Below, piece after piece: positions 1 to 7,280 of a stretch of 64,000 nt of DNA. This DNA comes from Ahrensia sp. (GTDB lineage Bacteria; Pseudomonadota; Alphaproteobacteria; Rhizobiales; Rhizobiaceae). The stretch is taken from positions 1-64,000 of the forward strand of contig PAKZ01000031.1 of the NCBI GenBank assembly GCA_002706335.1, in the 5' to 3' direction. Made by a program: the position numbers and the translations under genes. The first letter of the stretch is position 1. The number at the start of each line of letters is the position of its first letter. The notes under the pieces were generated by a model, which had not been told where the DNA came from, made no database searches, and saw only the letters and a list, made by a program, of their open reading frames with translations.

Positions 1-332
1 CCTTAAGGGCATACCCCATGCGGGAACCTCTTCCCGCACGACAGGCGCCGGCCCTTCCCCTGTTTGCCGGTGCGCACGCAGGCTTCCAATGAAAGGGCAC
101 CGTCAGGGTAAGGGATGGTGGAGGGCGGTGGATAAAATTGGCACGGATTGCGGGAAAATCTGGGGTTAAGCGCATAGCTTATCCCACTCGCCGTCATCCT
201 TGGGTCAAGCCCGAGGATGACGACCTTGTTAGACAGTGCAGCTAATCTCCAACATCACTTCCCCCAGCCTTTATCCGCCAGCCCTTCGCTCTCGTTTCGG
301 GAAAACCGGAACCGGCATGCTCTCCCGTCGCG
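1..332. other. Non-coding stretch downstream of comM
   Basis: I see no convincing gene here. The only structured part is the palindrome at 192-222. The two short open frames on either strand have no ribosome binding site and read like chance translations. The stretch lies 3' of the broken comM gene and may contain the 3' flank of a neighbour outside the window. Confidence 0.5.
192..222. repeat. Intergenic palindrome, REP-like
   Basis: Arms 192-204 and 210-222 pair over 13 positions with one G-T wobble and a 5-base loop. The arms read cgtcatcc... and ...ggatgacg. Similar GTCATCC/GGATGAC palindromes recur between genes of many alphaproteobacteria, from memory. No T-run follows on either strand, so an intrinsic terminator is less likely than a dispersed intergenic repeat. 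Only one copy was noticed in this window. Confidence 0.5.
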
Positions 333-1226
333 TCATGCGGCAGAGGCCAGCCTTTCGCCGGCGATGCGGTAGGAGATTGCTTCGGCGACATGGATGCGGC
401 CGGTCCGGGTGGCGCCATCGAGATCGGCGAGGGTGCGGGCGACCTTCATGATGCGGTGATAGGCGCGGGCGGAGAATTTCATCTGGTCGGCTGCGTCGCT
501 CAGGAGTTGCAGGCCGCCGGCATCGACATCGGCGATCTGTTCAATCAGCGCGGTCGGGCAATGGGCGTTGGTGGTGACGCCTGTAACGCCAAGCGATGCA
601 AAGCGCTCCGTCTGGAGCATGCGCGCGGCAGCGACGCGTTCGGCGACGCTGGCGCTCGGCTCACCGGGGCGGGAGCGGATCAGGTCGCCCGGCATGACGG
701 CGGGGACTTCGACACGCAGGTCGATCCGGTCCATCAGCGGGCCGGAAATGCGCGCCTGATAATCGGCGACGCAGCGCGGGCCGCGCGCGCATGTGTGGCC
801 CGGCTCGCCGGCCATGCCGCACCGGCACGGATTCATGGCCGCGACGAGCTGGATGCGGGCGGGATAAGACACGCGATGATTGGCGCGCGCGATGACGCTT
901 TCGCCCGTCTCCAGCGGCTGACGGAGCGAATCGAGCACCTGCGGCGTGAATTCCGGTAATTCGTCGAGGAAAAGTACGCCGTTATGGGCGAGCGACACCT
1001 CACCCGGCTTCACGCGCAAGCCGCCGCCCACCATCGCCGCCATGGAGGCCGAATGATGGGGGGCGCGGAAGGGACGGCGGTCCGACAGCTTGCCCCCGGC
1101 CAGCTGCCCGGCGACTGAGGCGATCATGGAGACGTCGAGCAGTTCGGCCGGCGTCAGCGGCGGCAGGATCGAGGGCAGGCGCTGCGCCAGCATCGACTTG
1201 CCCGATCCCGGCGGGCCGACCATCAG
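333..1226 (-). pseudogene. comM: ComM/YifB AAA+ helicase, C-terminal part (split by mobile element)
   Basis: This is the last 295 or so residues of a Mg-chelatase-like AAA+ protein (YifB/ComM). It opens directly with the Walker A motif GPPGSGKS and contains the Walker B segment LFLDELPEF, the CRCG cysteine cluster and the Mg_chelatase C-terminal domain. ComM is a hexameric helicase that extends branch migration during integration of transforming DNA. The N-terminal half lies at 11219-11859, and removing the insert restores an uninterrupted frame. Inside the junction an ATG at 1229 is in frame just before Walker A, so a truncated ATPase could still be made from the element, though only a weak AGGGG sits upstream. 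I regard the gene as inactivated in this state. Confidence 0.93.
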
Positions 1227-1246
1227 CATGGTGTAAACGAAAGACC
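1210..1246. other. Left attachment junction (comM / element)
   Basis: Host comM sequence (1210-1224) meets element sequence (1227-1246) at the dinucleotide AG (1225-1226). The host arm begins GGCGG, which pairs with CCGCC at 11231-11235 of the other junction at exactly equal distance (15 bases) from AG. The element arm ends AAGACC and pairs with GGTCT at 11199-11203, again symmetrically (20 bases each side). This geometry is what large serine integrases use: palindromic half-sites around a 2-bp crossover. Confidence 0.8.
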
Positions 1247-1274
1247 CCTTCAACCCAAAAAGGAGACTACGATC

Positions 1275-1697
1275 ATGACCACCATTGACACCGCCATCCT
1301 CCAAGACCGCGAAATGGTCCGCAAGTGGGGAGCCGTACTGACGTTCCTGTCCGTGAACTTCGACAAGCTGGACGCCGAGTTCTTCCTCCAGAGCTTTTCC
1401 GAGAGCGCCGCCGAAGGTTCGCCGGGGGAGTGGCTGGATGCTGTTCTCGACAATGCCGACAAGCAGCAACTCGAAGGGATTAGAGACCTCCTCGCGGCAT
1501 TCGGCCTGCTAGGCGTTGAGCCCCACCAACTGGTGTCAGACACTGACGCCATCGCCTTTGCACTGGACCACCTCCACGACCACGAGCGCATAGACTTCCT
1601 TCAGGAATGGCGGGACGGACGGGACGTAAGGTGGGCGCAAGAGGTCATCGCGGCAGACAATGAGTTAGCCGAAGAGTTGGCGCGACAGAGAGGCTGA
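1275..1697 (+). CDS. Hypothetical acidic protein of the element
   Basis: This is a 140-residue soluble, acidic and Leu-rich protein that I do not recognise. An AGGAG at 1261-1265 stands 9 bases before the ATG, a good translation signal. It has no signal peptide, membrane segment or cysteine pattern. Its predicted content is largely helical (for example the stretch around residues 25-75, then the Glu/Asp-rich C-terminal third). It is the first gene inside the left end of the element and reads away from the attachment site, a position often taken by regulatory or anti-host proteins in small integrative elements, but that is inference from position only. Confidence 0.7.
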   Translation: MTTIDTAILQDREMVRKWGAVLTFLSVNFDKLDAEFFLQSFSESAAEGSPGEWLDAVLDNADKQQLEGIRDLLAAFGLLGVEPHQLVSDTDAIAFALDHLHDHERIDFLQEWRDGRDVRWAQEVIAADNELAEELARQRG

Positions 1698-2070
1698 CAC
1701 CCCTCCAATTTGGCCAAAACAGCGTGGGCCGGGCTGCGATAAGCGGCTCGGCTCAACTTTTTTCGTCCGCCCCAACCGGCTCTCCAAATGCCACTTGAAC
1801 CGCAAGCATTTGCTTCGGCTATACAATATCAAAGCGGAATAAGCCTACAGAGCTTACTACGTGCCACCGCCCAAAATTATTTATTGACGCTTTCATATAT
1901 CGAATACATCTATCTATCTGTCAGTAGTGGAAAGTATTGTATTTTGCATGTGCTCGTGTTGCCTGAATTATACTAGTTTCCACATGCTGTCACAAGTGGG
2001 CATACTTGATGACGCTAGGTGCTTCATCGTGTTGTCCGCAGTTAAACCTTAGGAGAGGGTCTCCAGCAGC
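1698..2070. other. A+T-rich intergenic stretch of the element
   Basis: There is no convincing gene in these 373 bases. The stretch from about 1800 to 1990 is clearly more A+T-rich than its surroundings and contains short TATC/TATA runs. A short inverted repeat GATGA...TCATC lies at about 2008-2028, upstream of the 2071-4491 gene group. It could hold the promoter, operator or a replication start for the polymerase operon, but no canonical promoter pair with good spacing could be defined. Confidence 0.4.
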
Positions 2071-2217
2071 ATGAAAGGGTCGAACATGGCCGACCAACAG
2101 AAGACACCAGATGCCACCCCGACCGGGCACCTCAATGACTACGCCTTACAGAAGATCGCCAAGGAGCGTGGAATAAACATCTCTGTCGCCACGTTCACAC
2201 GCTCCATGGGGTACTGA
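2071..2217 (+). CDS. Small hypothetical protein upstream of the polymerase operon
   Basis: A 48-residue open frame starts at ATG 2071 and stops two bases before the next gene (start 2220). The second half (AYALQKIA-like helix, then ERGINISVATFTRS) has the look of a compact helix-turn-helix fragment, but it is too short for an assignment. An AGGAG occurs at 2051-2055, rather far upstream (15 bases); an internal ATG at 2086 is an alternative start. Tight packing against the following gene and matching direction support it being real and co-transcribed. Confidence 0.5.
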   Translation: MKGSNMADQQKTPDATPTGHLNDYALQKIAKERGINISVATFTRSMGY

Positions 2218-2219
2218 TC

Positions 2220-2528
2220 ATGAGGAGGCTACCGGACTTTGGGCCAGCCCCCAAATTGGATGAGCGCCTTATCTCTACGAATGGGGATAGGGCGAAATTC
2301 CTCCGCTCCCTGCTCCGCGAGAAGGGCACACTGACCATTCGCCAAATGGCGGACGCTTGGGTAGATCGCCGAGGGGTCTCTGATCGCAAGGAGGCCAACA
2401 AGCTGCGCAAGTCGGTGGAGCTTTGGGTACGCCAGCGGGTCAAGGCCGGGGAATTCGTCCAGAAGGGCGACAGCGGCGACGACTTCGGGTCCATGCTCTA
2501 CGGCTACCGATTTGAGGGGCTGGCATGA
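2220..2528 (+). CDS. Small winged-helix-like protein of the element
   Basis: A 102-residue basic protein. Residues about 25-80 (LLREKGTLTIRQMADAWVDR through WVRQRVKAGEFVQKG) read like a winged helix: helix, recognition helix, then a short Gly-turn wing, as in phage and plasmid proteins that sense or start replication. Its stop overlaps the ATG of the next gene as ATGA (2525-2528), indicating translational coupling in the operon 2071-4491. A role as replication accessory factor or regulator fits the polymerase-like third gene, but no family could be named. Confidence 0.7.
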   Translation: MRRLPDFGPAPKLDERLISTNGDRAKFLRSLLREKGTLTIRQMADAWVDRRGVSDRKEANKLRKSVELWVRQRVKAGEFVQKGDSGDDFGSMLYGYRFEGLA

Positions 2529-3220
2529 AGTCCCCCGAGGAAAGAGCGGTGAGCCGCGCCAGCATCAAGCGTCGCGCTGGGGCTCCGGGGGACGGGGACA
2601 GCAAGTGTTCTGTCCTAGGGTGCAACAATCTCACACAGCGGGGGGCCGGTAACGGCCTCTCCTCCACCTACTGCAAGCGCCACAAGGAGATGCTCCGCCG
2701 CCACGGGTCCACATGGAGGCGCTCCTACAGCCGCCACGAGATTGATCCCTTCCGGGCCGCCGCGAAGGATTGGACGGACGCCAACAGGGAGACCTCAGCC
2801 ATGAGGGTCACCTTCCAGTGCCTTGATGCTCTCCTCAATGCAGCCGGGGAGGTGGTCCCCGCGCTGGAAGTTCGCTGGCTATCCCCCAAGAGGAAGGCCG
2901 AGGTGGCGTTGGCACGCTTCCGGGAGACGGGGAGGACGGGAGAGCATCTCTTCCACATCGCCCTCGCACTTGAGGCAGCCTACCGGGAGCTTGGCCCGAG
3001 GGCGAACCTTGAGTTCCTCCACGTCCAGATAGCTAAGGTGATCCACCGAACGGCATCTGGCACCCACCCGGTGACCTCTGGAGGTGTGAAGCTCAAGTCC
3101 AGTTGGCCGCGACCTGAAGGCCAGATGATGAGGATACTGGGCAAGCAGATCCGCGATGAGGCCCGCGTGTTCGATCTGGACGGGGCCTTGGAGTCAGTCA
3201 GCAAGGCGGTGACCGGATGA
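2525..3220 (+). CDS. Zinc-motif protein next to the polymerase-like gene
   Basis: A 231-residue basic protein. An N-terminal C28-x4-C33-x16-C50-x2-H53 arrangement, followed by a basic segment (KEMLRRHGSTWRRSY), looks like a zinc-binding nucleic-acid module of the kind seen in phage HNH-type and adaptor proteins; the HNH catalytic histidines are not evident. The remaining 170 residues are helical and not recognised. It overlaps both neighbours by ATGA (2525 and 3217), so the three genes are translated as a unit. Likely function: DNA binding during replication or its control (inference from motif and context). Confidence 0.75.
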   Translation: MKSPEERAVSRASIKRRAGAPGDGDSKCSVLGCNNLTQRGAGNGLSSTYCKRHKEMLRRHGSTWRRSYSRHEIDPFRAAAKDWTDANRETSAMRVTFQCLDALLNAAGEVVPALEVRWLSPKRKAEVALARFRETGRTGEHLFHIALALEAAYRELGPRANLEFLHVQIAKVIHRTASGTHPVTSGGVKLKSSWPRPEGQMMRILGKQIRDEARVFDLDGALESVSKAVTG

Positions 3221-4491
3221 GTATCCACGATCACTCTCTCGCGAGGTCGGATGTAGCAAGTGGGGCCTCCGAAGATCCAATTAGGGACGTGCTCCACGAT
3301 CCCTACCTCAAGCCCCTGAGCCCCGCGCTTTGCCACCTCGCGGCAACCATCTTCGAGGAGGTGGAGGAATCGAACCCCCACACTCAGAGGAGGCGTAAGG
3401 ACGCGACCGAGAGGAAGCGCATAGTGCTGGGGAACATCGTGGCCAACCTCGCGACCCTCCACGAGGCCGGTAACCTCCGAGGGTCCGTCATCCTCGACAT
3501 GAGGAACACCCTGCAAACCCGCTATGACCGCCGCGAGGTAGCTACTCCAGTGCTCCGCGAGATGGTCTCCACGATGGCCGAACTAGGGTGGCTGGAGAGG
3601 AGGGCAGGCGCGTATCACAAGGCCCGCACCACGATCCGCCCCAGCATCAAGCTTTGGGTGGCTATGGGGGAACTCGGGGCCGGTCCCCATGTCGGTCGGG
3701 CTCCGGGTGCCGAGACGGTGATCCTCAAGGCGGTGGTCAATAAGCAGCGGACAAAGGGGCTGGTGGACTACGCCGACACTGAGGAAACAAGGCGGCTCCG
3801 ATCCGATGTGGAGGAAATCAATGCGTGCCTCGCCGGGGCGGCCACGGAGTTCGATGGACGGCCTATCGCCTCCACCTTCCTGTCCCGCCACTTCCTCATT
3901 GAGGGCAGAGACGTTCCGAGACGTTTCGACAAGGTGGGCCGCCTGTATGGAGGATGGTGGCAGAGTCTCCCGCGTGGAGAGCGACACCTGATCAGGCTGG
4001 AGGGCGAAGAACTTGCCGACCTGGACTTCAAGGCCGCCTTCGCACGGCTGGCATATTGGAGCGCCGGGCAGCCTATCCCCGAGGACGATCCTTACAGTGG
4101 TGTGGTCGGCTTGCGCCGTGGTCAGGTCAAGATTGCTGTGCTGGCGTTGCTGTGCCGAGAGGGCGCTATGAAGCGGCTCCCCGATGACCTTCTCAAATCG
4201 GGCCTAGATCGCTCGTGGAGCGCAGCCAAGGTGGAGGCGGCCATTCGGTCCCGCCATGGTCCGATTGCGTCTCTGTTCGGCTGTATGGCCGGATTGGAAC
4301 TCATGAAGCTGGAGGGAGACATTCTGGTCATGGCGCTCCTCGATCTGGCTCGACAAGGCATCCCCGCGCTCGGAATGCATGATGGTCTCATGGTGGCCAA
4401 GTCACGGAAACAGCAGGCGTGGACAGCCATGGAGGAGGCATCGCGAAAGCTGCTTGGCGTCACACTTCCCGTCGCCGAAAAACCGTTCTGA
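3217..4491 (+). CDS. Palm-domain polymerase-like protein of the element
   Basis: A 424-residue protein with a helical N-terminal half and a C-terminal region carrying three blocks in the order and spacing of family A DNA polymerases and T7-type RNA polymerases. Motif A-like: ELADLDFKAAFARLAYW (Asp270). Motif B-like: RRGQVKIAVLALL (Arg301, Lys305). Motif C-like: GIPALGMHDGLMV (His388-Asp389). The segment GRLYGGWWQ (residues 241-249) before motif A recalls a set of uncharacterised phage and plasmid proteins with the same GG-x-x-YGGWWQ signature. There is no 3'-5' exonuclease domain and the core is short. Likely role: replication or primer synthesis for the excised element; activity is inferred, not shown. 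Confidence 0.7.
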   Translation: MSIHDHSLARSDVASGASEDPIRDVLHDPYLKPLSPALCHLAATIFEEVEESNPHTQRRRKDATERKRIVLGNIVANLATLHEAGNLRGSVILDMRNTLQTRYDRREVATPVLREMVSTMAELGWLERRAGAYHKARTTIRPSIKLWVAMGELGAGPHVGRAPGAETVILKAVVNKQRTKGLVDYADTEETRRLRSDVEEINACLAGAATEFDGRPIASTFLSRHFLIEGRDVPRRFDKVGRLYGGWWQSLPRGERHLIRLEGEELADLDFKAAFARLAYWSAGQPIPEDDPYSGVVGLRRGQVKIAVLALLCREGAMKRLPDDLLKSGLDRSWSAAKVEAAIRSRHGPIASLFGCMAGLELMKLEGDILVMALLDLARQGIPALGMHDGLMVAKSRKQQAWTAMEEASRKLLGVTLPVAEKPF

Positions 4492-4806
4492 AGTTCTCCT
4501 TCTCGATAACTCTCCCCTATGGACCTCTAGGTGTGCCCTGAGGTCGAAGAGGGCTGATTTTATCAGACCCATCCTCATCGAAATGGAAGGGGCCGGGAGG
4601 AGACTTGAAGTCTGTGCTCTAGGTGTTCCTGAAGGTAGGGGCTTAAGGTCTAAGGGGGAGAAGGTGGTCTAACCTCCCCCTCCCTTCCGAGCTTAGAGGA
4701 GCTACGCCAAGCCCCCTGCTTCTTGTATAGTACCAGACTGAGTAACTCCCGGCGCTGGCGATGAGGTGGAACTTCTGGACGTCTTGCGCCGGGCAGTTGA
4801 GTAAAG
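4492..4806. other. Intergenic stretch after the polymerase operon
   Basis: These 315 bases hold no convincing gene; a 97-codon frame on the plus strand overlaps the polymerase gene out of frame and lacks a start signal. The notable element is the GC hairpin at 4654-4680. The region separates the rightward replication operon from the leftward membrane-protein gene and could contain the terminator of the former. Confidence 0.4.
4654..4680. terminator. Hairpin GGGGGAG/CTCCCCC (possible terminator)
   Basis: GGGGGAG at 4654-4660 pairs perfectly with CTCCCCC at 4674-4680; an inner AGGT/ACCT can pair as an alternative. There is no clear T-run after it, so it is a weak intrinsic-terminator candidate. 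It is placed between convergent transcription units of the element; a structural role in replication is also possible. Confidence 0.35.
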
Positions 4807-5166
4807 TCAGGCTCTAATTCGGCGAAGTTCGGACTCTATCCTTTTCACCTGAGCTTCTGCATGCGCGACCGCACTAAGATCGTTTTCTCTTTCAGCTTTA
4901 GCCCTTTTCTGGAGCCATTCTGAAATCTCGTCCCGCAAATCCTCAATATATTCAATTCTCTTTTGTTGCGGCGACAGTGTCGCTTGGCGGCTCTGCTCAG
5001 TTCTCTCGATCCGATGCATCCAATAGAATAATAAGACTAGTAAAGTCCAAACAATCAATGATGCTAAAAATCCAGAATTATACCACACAAAGATGCCAAT
5101 AATCAAAATGACACCACTTATAAAGGTCATAATCTTTGATTTAATCTTATAAGCCGTCCTACCCAT
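4807..5166 (-). CDS. Small membrane protein with C-terminal coiled coil
   Basis: A 119-residue protein with two hydrophobic segments (about residues 13-28 and 32-48) followed by a highly charged helix of about 65 residues (IEYIEDLRDEISEWLQKRAK and on) with heptad-like spacing. The helix probably projects into the cytoplasm. The family is not recognised. Base composition is visibly richer in A+T than the neighbouring element genes, suggesting separate acquisition as cargo. It is a single gene without a close partner on its strand. Small two-helix proteins with coiled coils occur among phage exclusion and toxin proteins, but nothing here proves that role. Confidence 0.7.
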   Translation of the reverse strand: MGRTAYKIKSKIMTFISGVILIIGIFVWYNSGFLASLIVWTLLVLLFYWMHRIERTEQSRQATLSPQQKRIEYIEDLRDEISEWLQKRAKAERENDLSAVAHAEAQVKRIESELRRIRA

Positions 5167-5444
5167 ATATTTCTTTCGAGTGCGGGCGTGTTGAAAATGG
5201 CATAACTTGCAGCATTTTGGTCAGCCACGATTGGAAGTCAATCAGGCAGGAGCGCGTGACCCAGACCGAGATGGCAGGGTCTTGGATGAAGCGCGACTAG
5301 CTGGCCACCTCAAGCCCGACACTACAAGCCCGCCCCTCCTCAAGCCTGCCAGAGGTCTCCAGCCCCTTGCCCAGCCCTCCCGACTCAGCCTAACGCTCTC
5401 CCATGCGGCGAGACTCCATGACCAACAGAGGAGGTCTTCTCGCC

Positions 5445-5711
5445 ATGTCCAGACGCCACAAGCGCCGCTCCAAGCTCTTCGATGTCCACGCCGCACGGTT
5501 TGTCTCCGAGGCCGCCGAGTTCCACCACAAGCTCTCAGGGTATCTCCTCGCGCTCAAACCGCAGGACGAACAATACAAGGCTATCCTCGCAGTGTCTGAG
5601 GAGGTCTATAGGGCGGTAGCCGTGGTCTCGGGGGCCACGCCTCCATGGGCCGCCACGCCGCGCTCAGAGGCGTCGTGGAGTTCCAACAAGGCGAAGGGGG
5701 AAGAGGGGTAA
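5445..5711 (+). CDS. Hypothetical basic helical protein
   Basis: An 88-residue protein from ATG 5445, chosen because GAGGAGG at 5428-5434 lies 10 bases upstream; an in-frame ATG at 5403 would add 14 residues. It begins with a basic patch (SRRHKRRSKLF), continues with a helix (AARFVSEAAEFHHKLSGYLL, EQYKAILAVSEEVYRAV) and ends in a low-complexity Ser/Pro tail. No family recognised. The basic N-terminus may bind nucleic acid or membrane. It lies with 5778-5900 and 6101-6427 in a plus-strand group of small cargo genes. Confidence 0.55.
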   Translation: MSRRHKRRSKLFDVHAARFVSEAAEFHHKLSGYLLALKPQDEQYKAILAVSEEVYRAVAVVSGATPPWAATPRSEASWSSNKAKGEEG

Positions 5712-5777
5712 TGGACCTCCCCCACCTCTCTGTGGCAGTCTCCAAGCACGCAACCGGAGACTTACAGTGCGGCGGCA

Positions 5778-5900
5778 ATGAGTGGCTACGAGAAGTCCCC
5801 AGACTATGGCGGGTCTGAGGTCAACCTTAGGAAGACGCTATTTTGGTTTGCCGTGGCGGTGGCCGGGGTGGTTGTCGTTAAGTGGCTGTTCTTCGGTTAG
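5778..5900 (+). CDS. Tiny single-pass membrane protein
   Basis: A 40-residue open frame: a polar N-terminus (about 20 residues, KSPDYGGSE) and one transmembrane helix (FWFAVAVAGVVVVKWLFF) reaching the C-terminus. This is a typical small phage or plasmid membrane peptide layout. The nearest GGAG (5757-5760) is far from the ATG, so translation may be coupled to the gene ending at 5711, 66 bases upstream. Function unknown; the main support is the clean membrane segment and a proper stop. Confidence 0.45.
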   Translation: MSGYEKSPDYGGSEVNLRKTLFWFAVAVAGVVVVKWLFFG

Positions 5901-6100
5901 TCCTCTGGCCTCCGCAAGAGCCATCGCAAGTAAGTATGTCAGGAAATGACTTTCCCCCCTCTTTGAGGCGGATAGTGCAGTTTCGATAAGTGTGGTAAGT
6001 TCCATTGGATTGCCCTCCAGTTAACCTGAGGAAACTGCGGGGCTGACTGCAACTTCTTGTATTCCTAAAACCGATTACAATTAGTTGTATTGGAGGGGGC

Positions 6101-6427
6101 TTGGGGCGTTACTCTTCGGCAGTTCTGCTAGCGGGGTTTTTGTTCGCTGCGGCATCAATGGGGGCCTCGAAGGTCAGCGCCCAGACGTTCAACTGCACCA
6201 TCCCCATACCGACCCTTCAAGACCAGATGATCCGGGAGAGCATCCAACGCTATCCGGGCAACTGTCCCTGTCCATACAATTCGGATCGGGCCGGGAGGCG
6301 CTGTGGTGGCCGGAGCGCATGGTCTAGGCCGGGAGGCTACTCTCCGCTCTGCTACCCGTCTGACATTTCACCAGACATGATCCGAGAGTTCTGTGAGGTG
6401 CTTAAGATGCGGGGCCAAGGGCGATGA
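6101..6427 (+). CDS. Secreted Cys-rich small protein
   Basis: A 108-residue protein with a TTG start directly after a GGAGGGGG (6092-6099). Residues 1-28 form a signal peptide ending near VSA-QTF. The mature part has six cysteines (FNCT, CPCPYN, RRCGGRSAWS, LCYP, EFCEVL). The CPCPYN...CGGRSAWSRPGG pattern recurs, from memory, in small exported proteins of Rhizobiales, some of them on mobile elements. Disulfides would form in the periplasm. Function unknown. It ends 12 bases from the convergent lipoprotein gene. Confidence 0.7.
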   Translation: MGRYSSAVLLAGFLFAAASMGASKVSAQTFNCTIPIPTLQDQMIRESIQRYPGNCPCPYNSDRAGRRCGGRSAWSRPGGYSPLCYPSDISPDMIREFCEVLKMRGQGR

Positions 6428-6439
6428 CCTTGCTGCGAC

Positions 6440-6922
6440 TTAGATGAAACGCGACTTCGAAGGCCAACGATAATCAGACTTTGGTTTCCCAGCGCACTTG
6501 TAGTCATACGTGAACCTCCCCGTATTCTCCTCTCTGCACCTCCAGACGAGCTGGAAGCGCCCGTCGTAGAACTGATCCCACGCGACATCCCCATAGGAAT
6601 AGCCGCCAGAGCCCGAGAAGCCATCCCTACAGTTTGAACTGCTGGCGCAAGCAGCTACCGCGACCCCAACTATAGCCGCTGCTGCAATTGCAGTGTTTTG
6701 ACGGTCTACGATCGCTTTACATTGGGATGGATGAATACCACGAGCGGTGAGTTCTTGCGTAATCCCAACATAAAATTCTGGATCGCTCGAATTCAAATAG
6801 GCGCGGCACAAAGATGAATTGCTCTGGCCACTTGGATTTTTCTGGAAGTCTTCCTTCGTAGTAGTGCATCCCGAAATCGATAACGCACCTATGACCGCCA
6901 GTATTCCCACCTTCTTGAACAT
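6440..6922 (-). CDS. Putative lipoprotein
   Basis: A 160-residue protein with a lipoprotein signal: basic MFKK, a hydrophobic core and the lipobox ISGC (acylated Cys19). The mature domain contains SSLCRAYLNSSDPEFY..., which resembles the cysteine-containing repeats of some phage and rhizobial lipoproteins, then a short Ala-rich hydrophobic segment (AIAAAAIVGVAVAACA) and a C-terminal part with Cys and aromatic residues. Base composition is richer in A+T than in the recombinase genes. It could alter the cell surface, as with superinfection-exclusion lipoproteins, but this is speculation. Confidence 0.7.
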   Translation of the reverse strand: MFKKVGILAVIGALSISGCTTTKEDFQKNPSGQSNSSLCRAYLNSSDPEFYVGITQELTARGIHPSQCKAIVDRQNTAIAAAAIVGVAVAACASSSNCRDGFSGSGGYSYGDVAWDQFYDGRFQLVWRCREENTGRFTYDYKCAGKPKSDYRWPSKSRFI

Positions 6923-6965
6923 GCCGCCCCCCTACTCATTAAAATCTAGGCACAAGACAATTACG

Positions 6966-7160
6966 TTATAGCTTCGTAGAATTATCGTCTATCGCCTTCA
7001 AAGCCCGGGCGGCTGCAAAATCCCGGATGCGCTTTAGGGGTCCGTCACGCGACATCTCCAATAAACGTGGCAGCGCTCGCGTTTCCCCCGTAGCCCCCTC
7101 CGATTGCAGAAGAGTCCGACTTCGTGGCCCTGCCCCATGCCGGAAAGGTGGTGTGGGCAT
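6966..7160 (-). CDS. Possible small protein or gene remnant
   Basis: A 64-residue frame from ATG 7160, preceded by GGAGGG a few bases upstream. The C-terminal half (LPRLLEMSRDGPLKRIRDFA) reads like a genuine amphipathic helix; the N-terminal half is rich in Pro, Arg and Gly. It lies between the lipoprotein gene and the divergent resolvase gene. No family recognised. It could be a truncated leftover of a longer gene; without a homologue I keep it at low confidence. Confidence 0.3.
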   Translation of the reverse strand: MPTPPFRHGAGPRSRTLLQSEGATGETRALPRLLEMSRDGPLKRIRDFAAARALKAIDDNSTKL

Positions 7161-7180
7161 ACCCTCCCTCCGCTCCAGAG

Positions 7181-7253
7181 TGTCCACAAATGTAAACCTT
7201 TTTGGCACAGTCCTGTTGACTGTACTCTTAGCGTCCACTAATTATGTGTCCAC
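7181..7253 (+). promoter_or_regulatory. Resolvase promoter and GTCCAC repeats (possible res site)
   Basis: A TTGACT (7216-7221) and AATTAT (7240-7245) pair with 18-base spacing lies upstream of the resolvase ATG at 7281. The motif GTCCAC occurs three times, at 7182-7187, 7233-7238 and 7248-7253, the last two 15 bases apart around the -10 region. Serine resolvases bind repeated sites next to their own promoter, giving recombination and autoregulation. The match is by eye only. Confidence 0.35.
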
Positions 7254-7280
7254 GATACCTTTAGAGGATAGTAGACGATT

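Noticed and set aside
192-222. Terminator for comM
   Set aside because: The palindrome has no T-run on the minus strand and resembles a dispersed repeat more than a terminator.
1221-1223. CAT shared by both element junctions as the crossover core
   Set aside because: CAT is also shared (1221-1223 and 11215-11217), but the palindromic arms of both reconstructed sites are symmetric around AG, not around CAT. CAT is explained by chance identity next to the core.
1788-1976. 62-codon frame in the A+T-rich stretch of the element
   Set aside because: No ribosome binding site, and the translation (many Tyr, Ser, Leu) looks like random A+T-rich sequence.
4379-4672. 97-codon frame overlapping the end of the polymerase-like gene
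   Set aside because: Its first third is an out-of-frame copy of the polymerase gene and no start signal is present.
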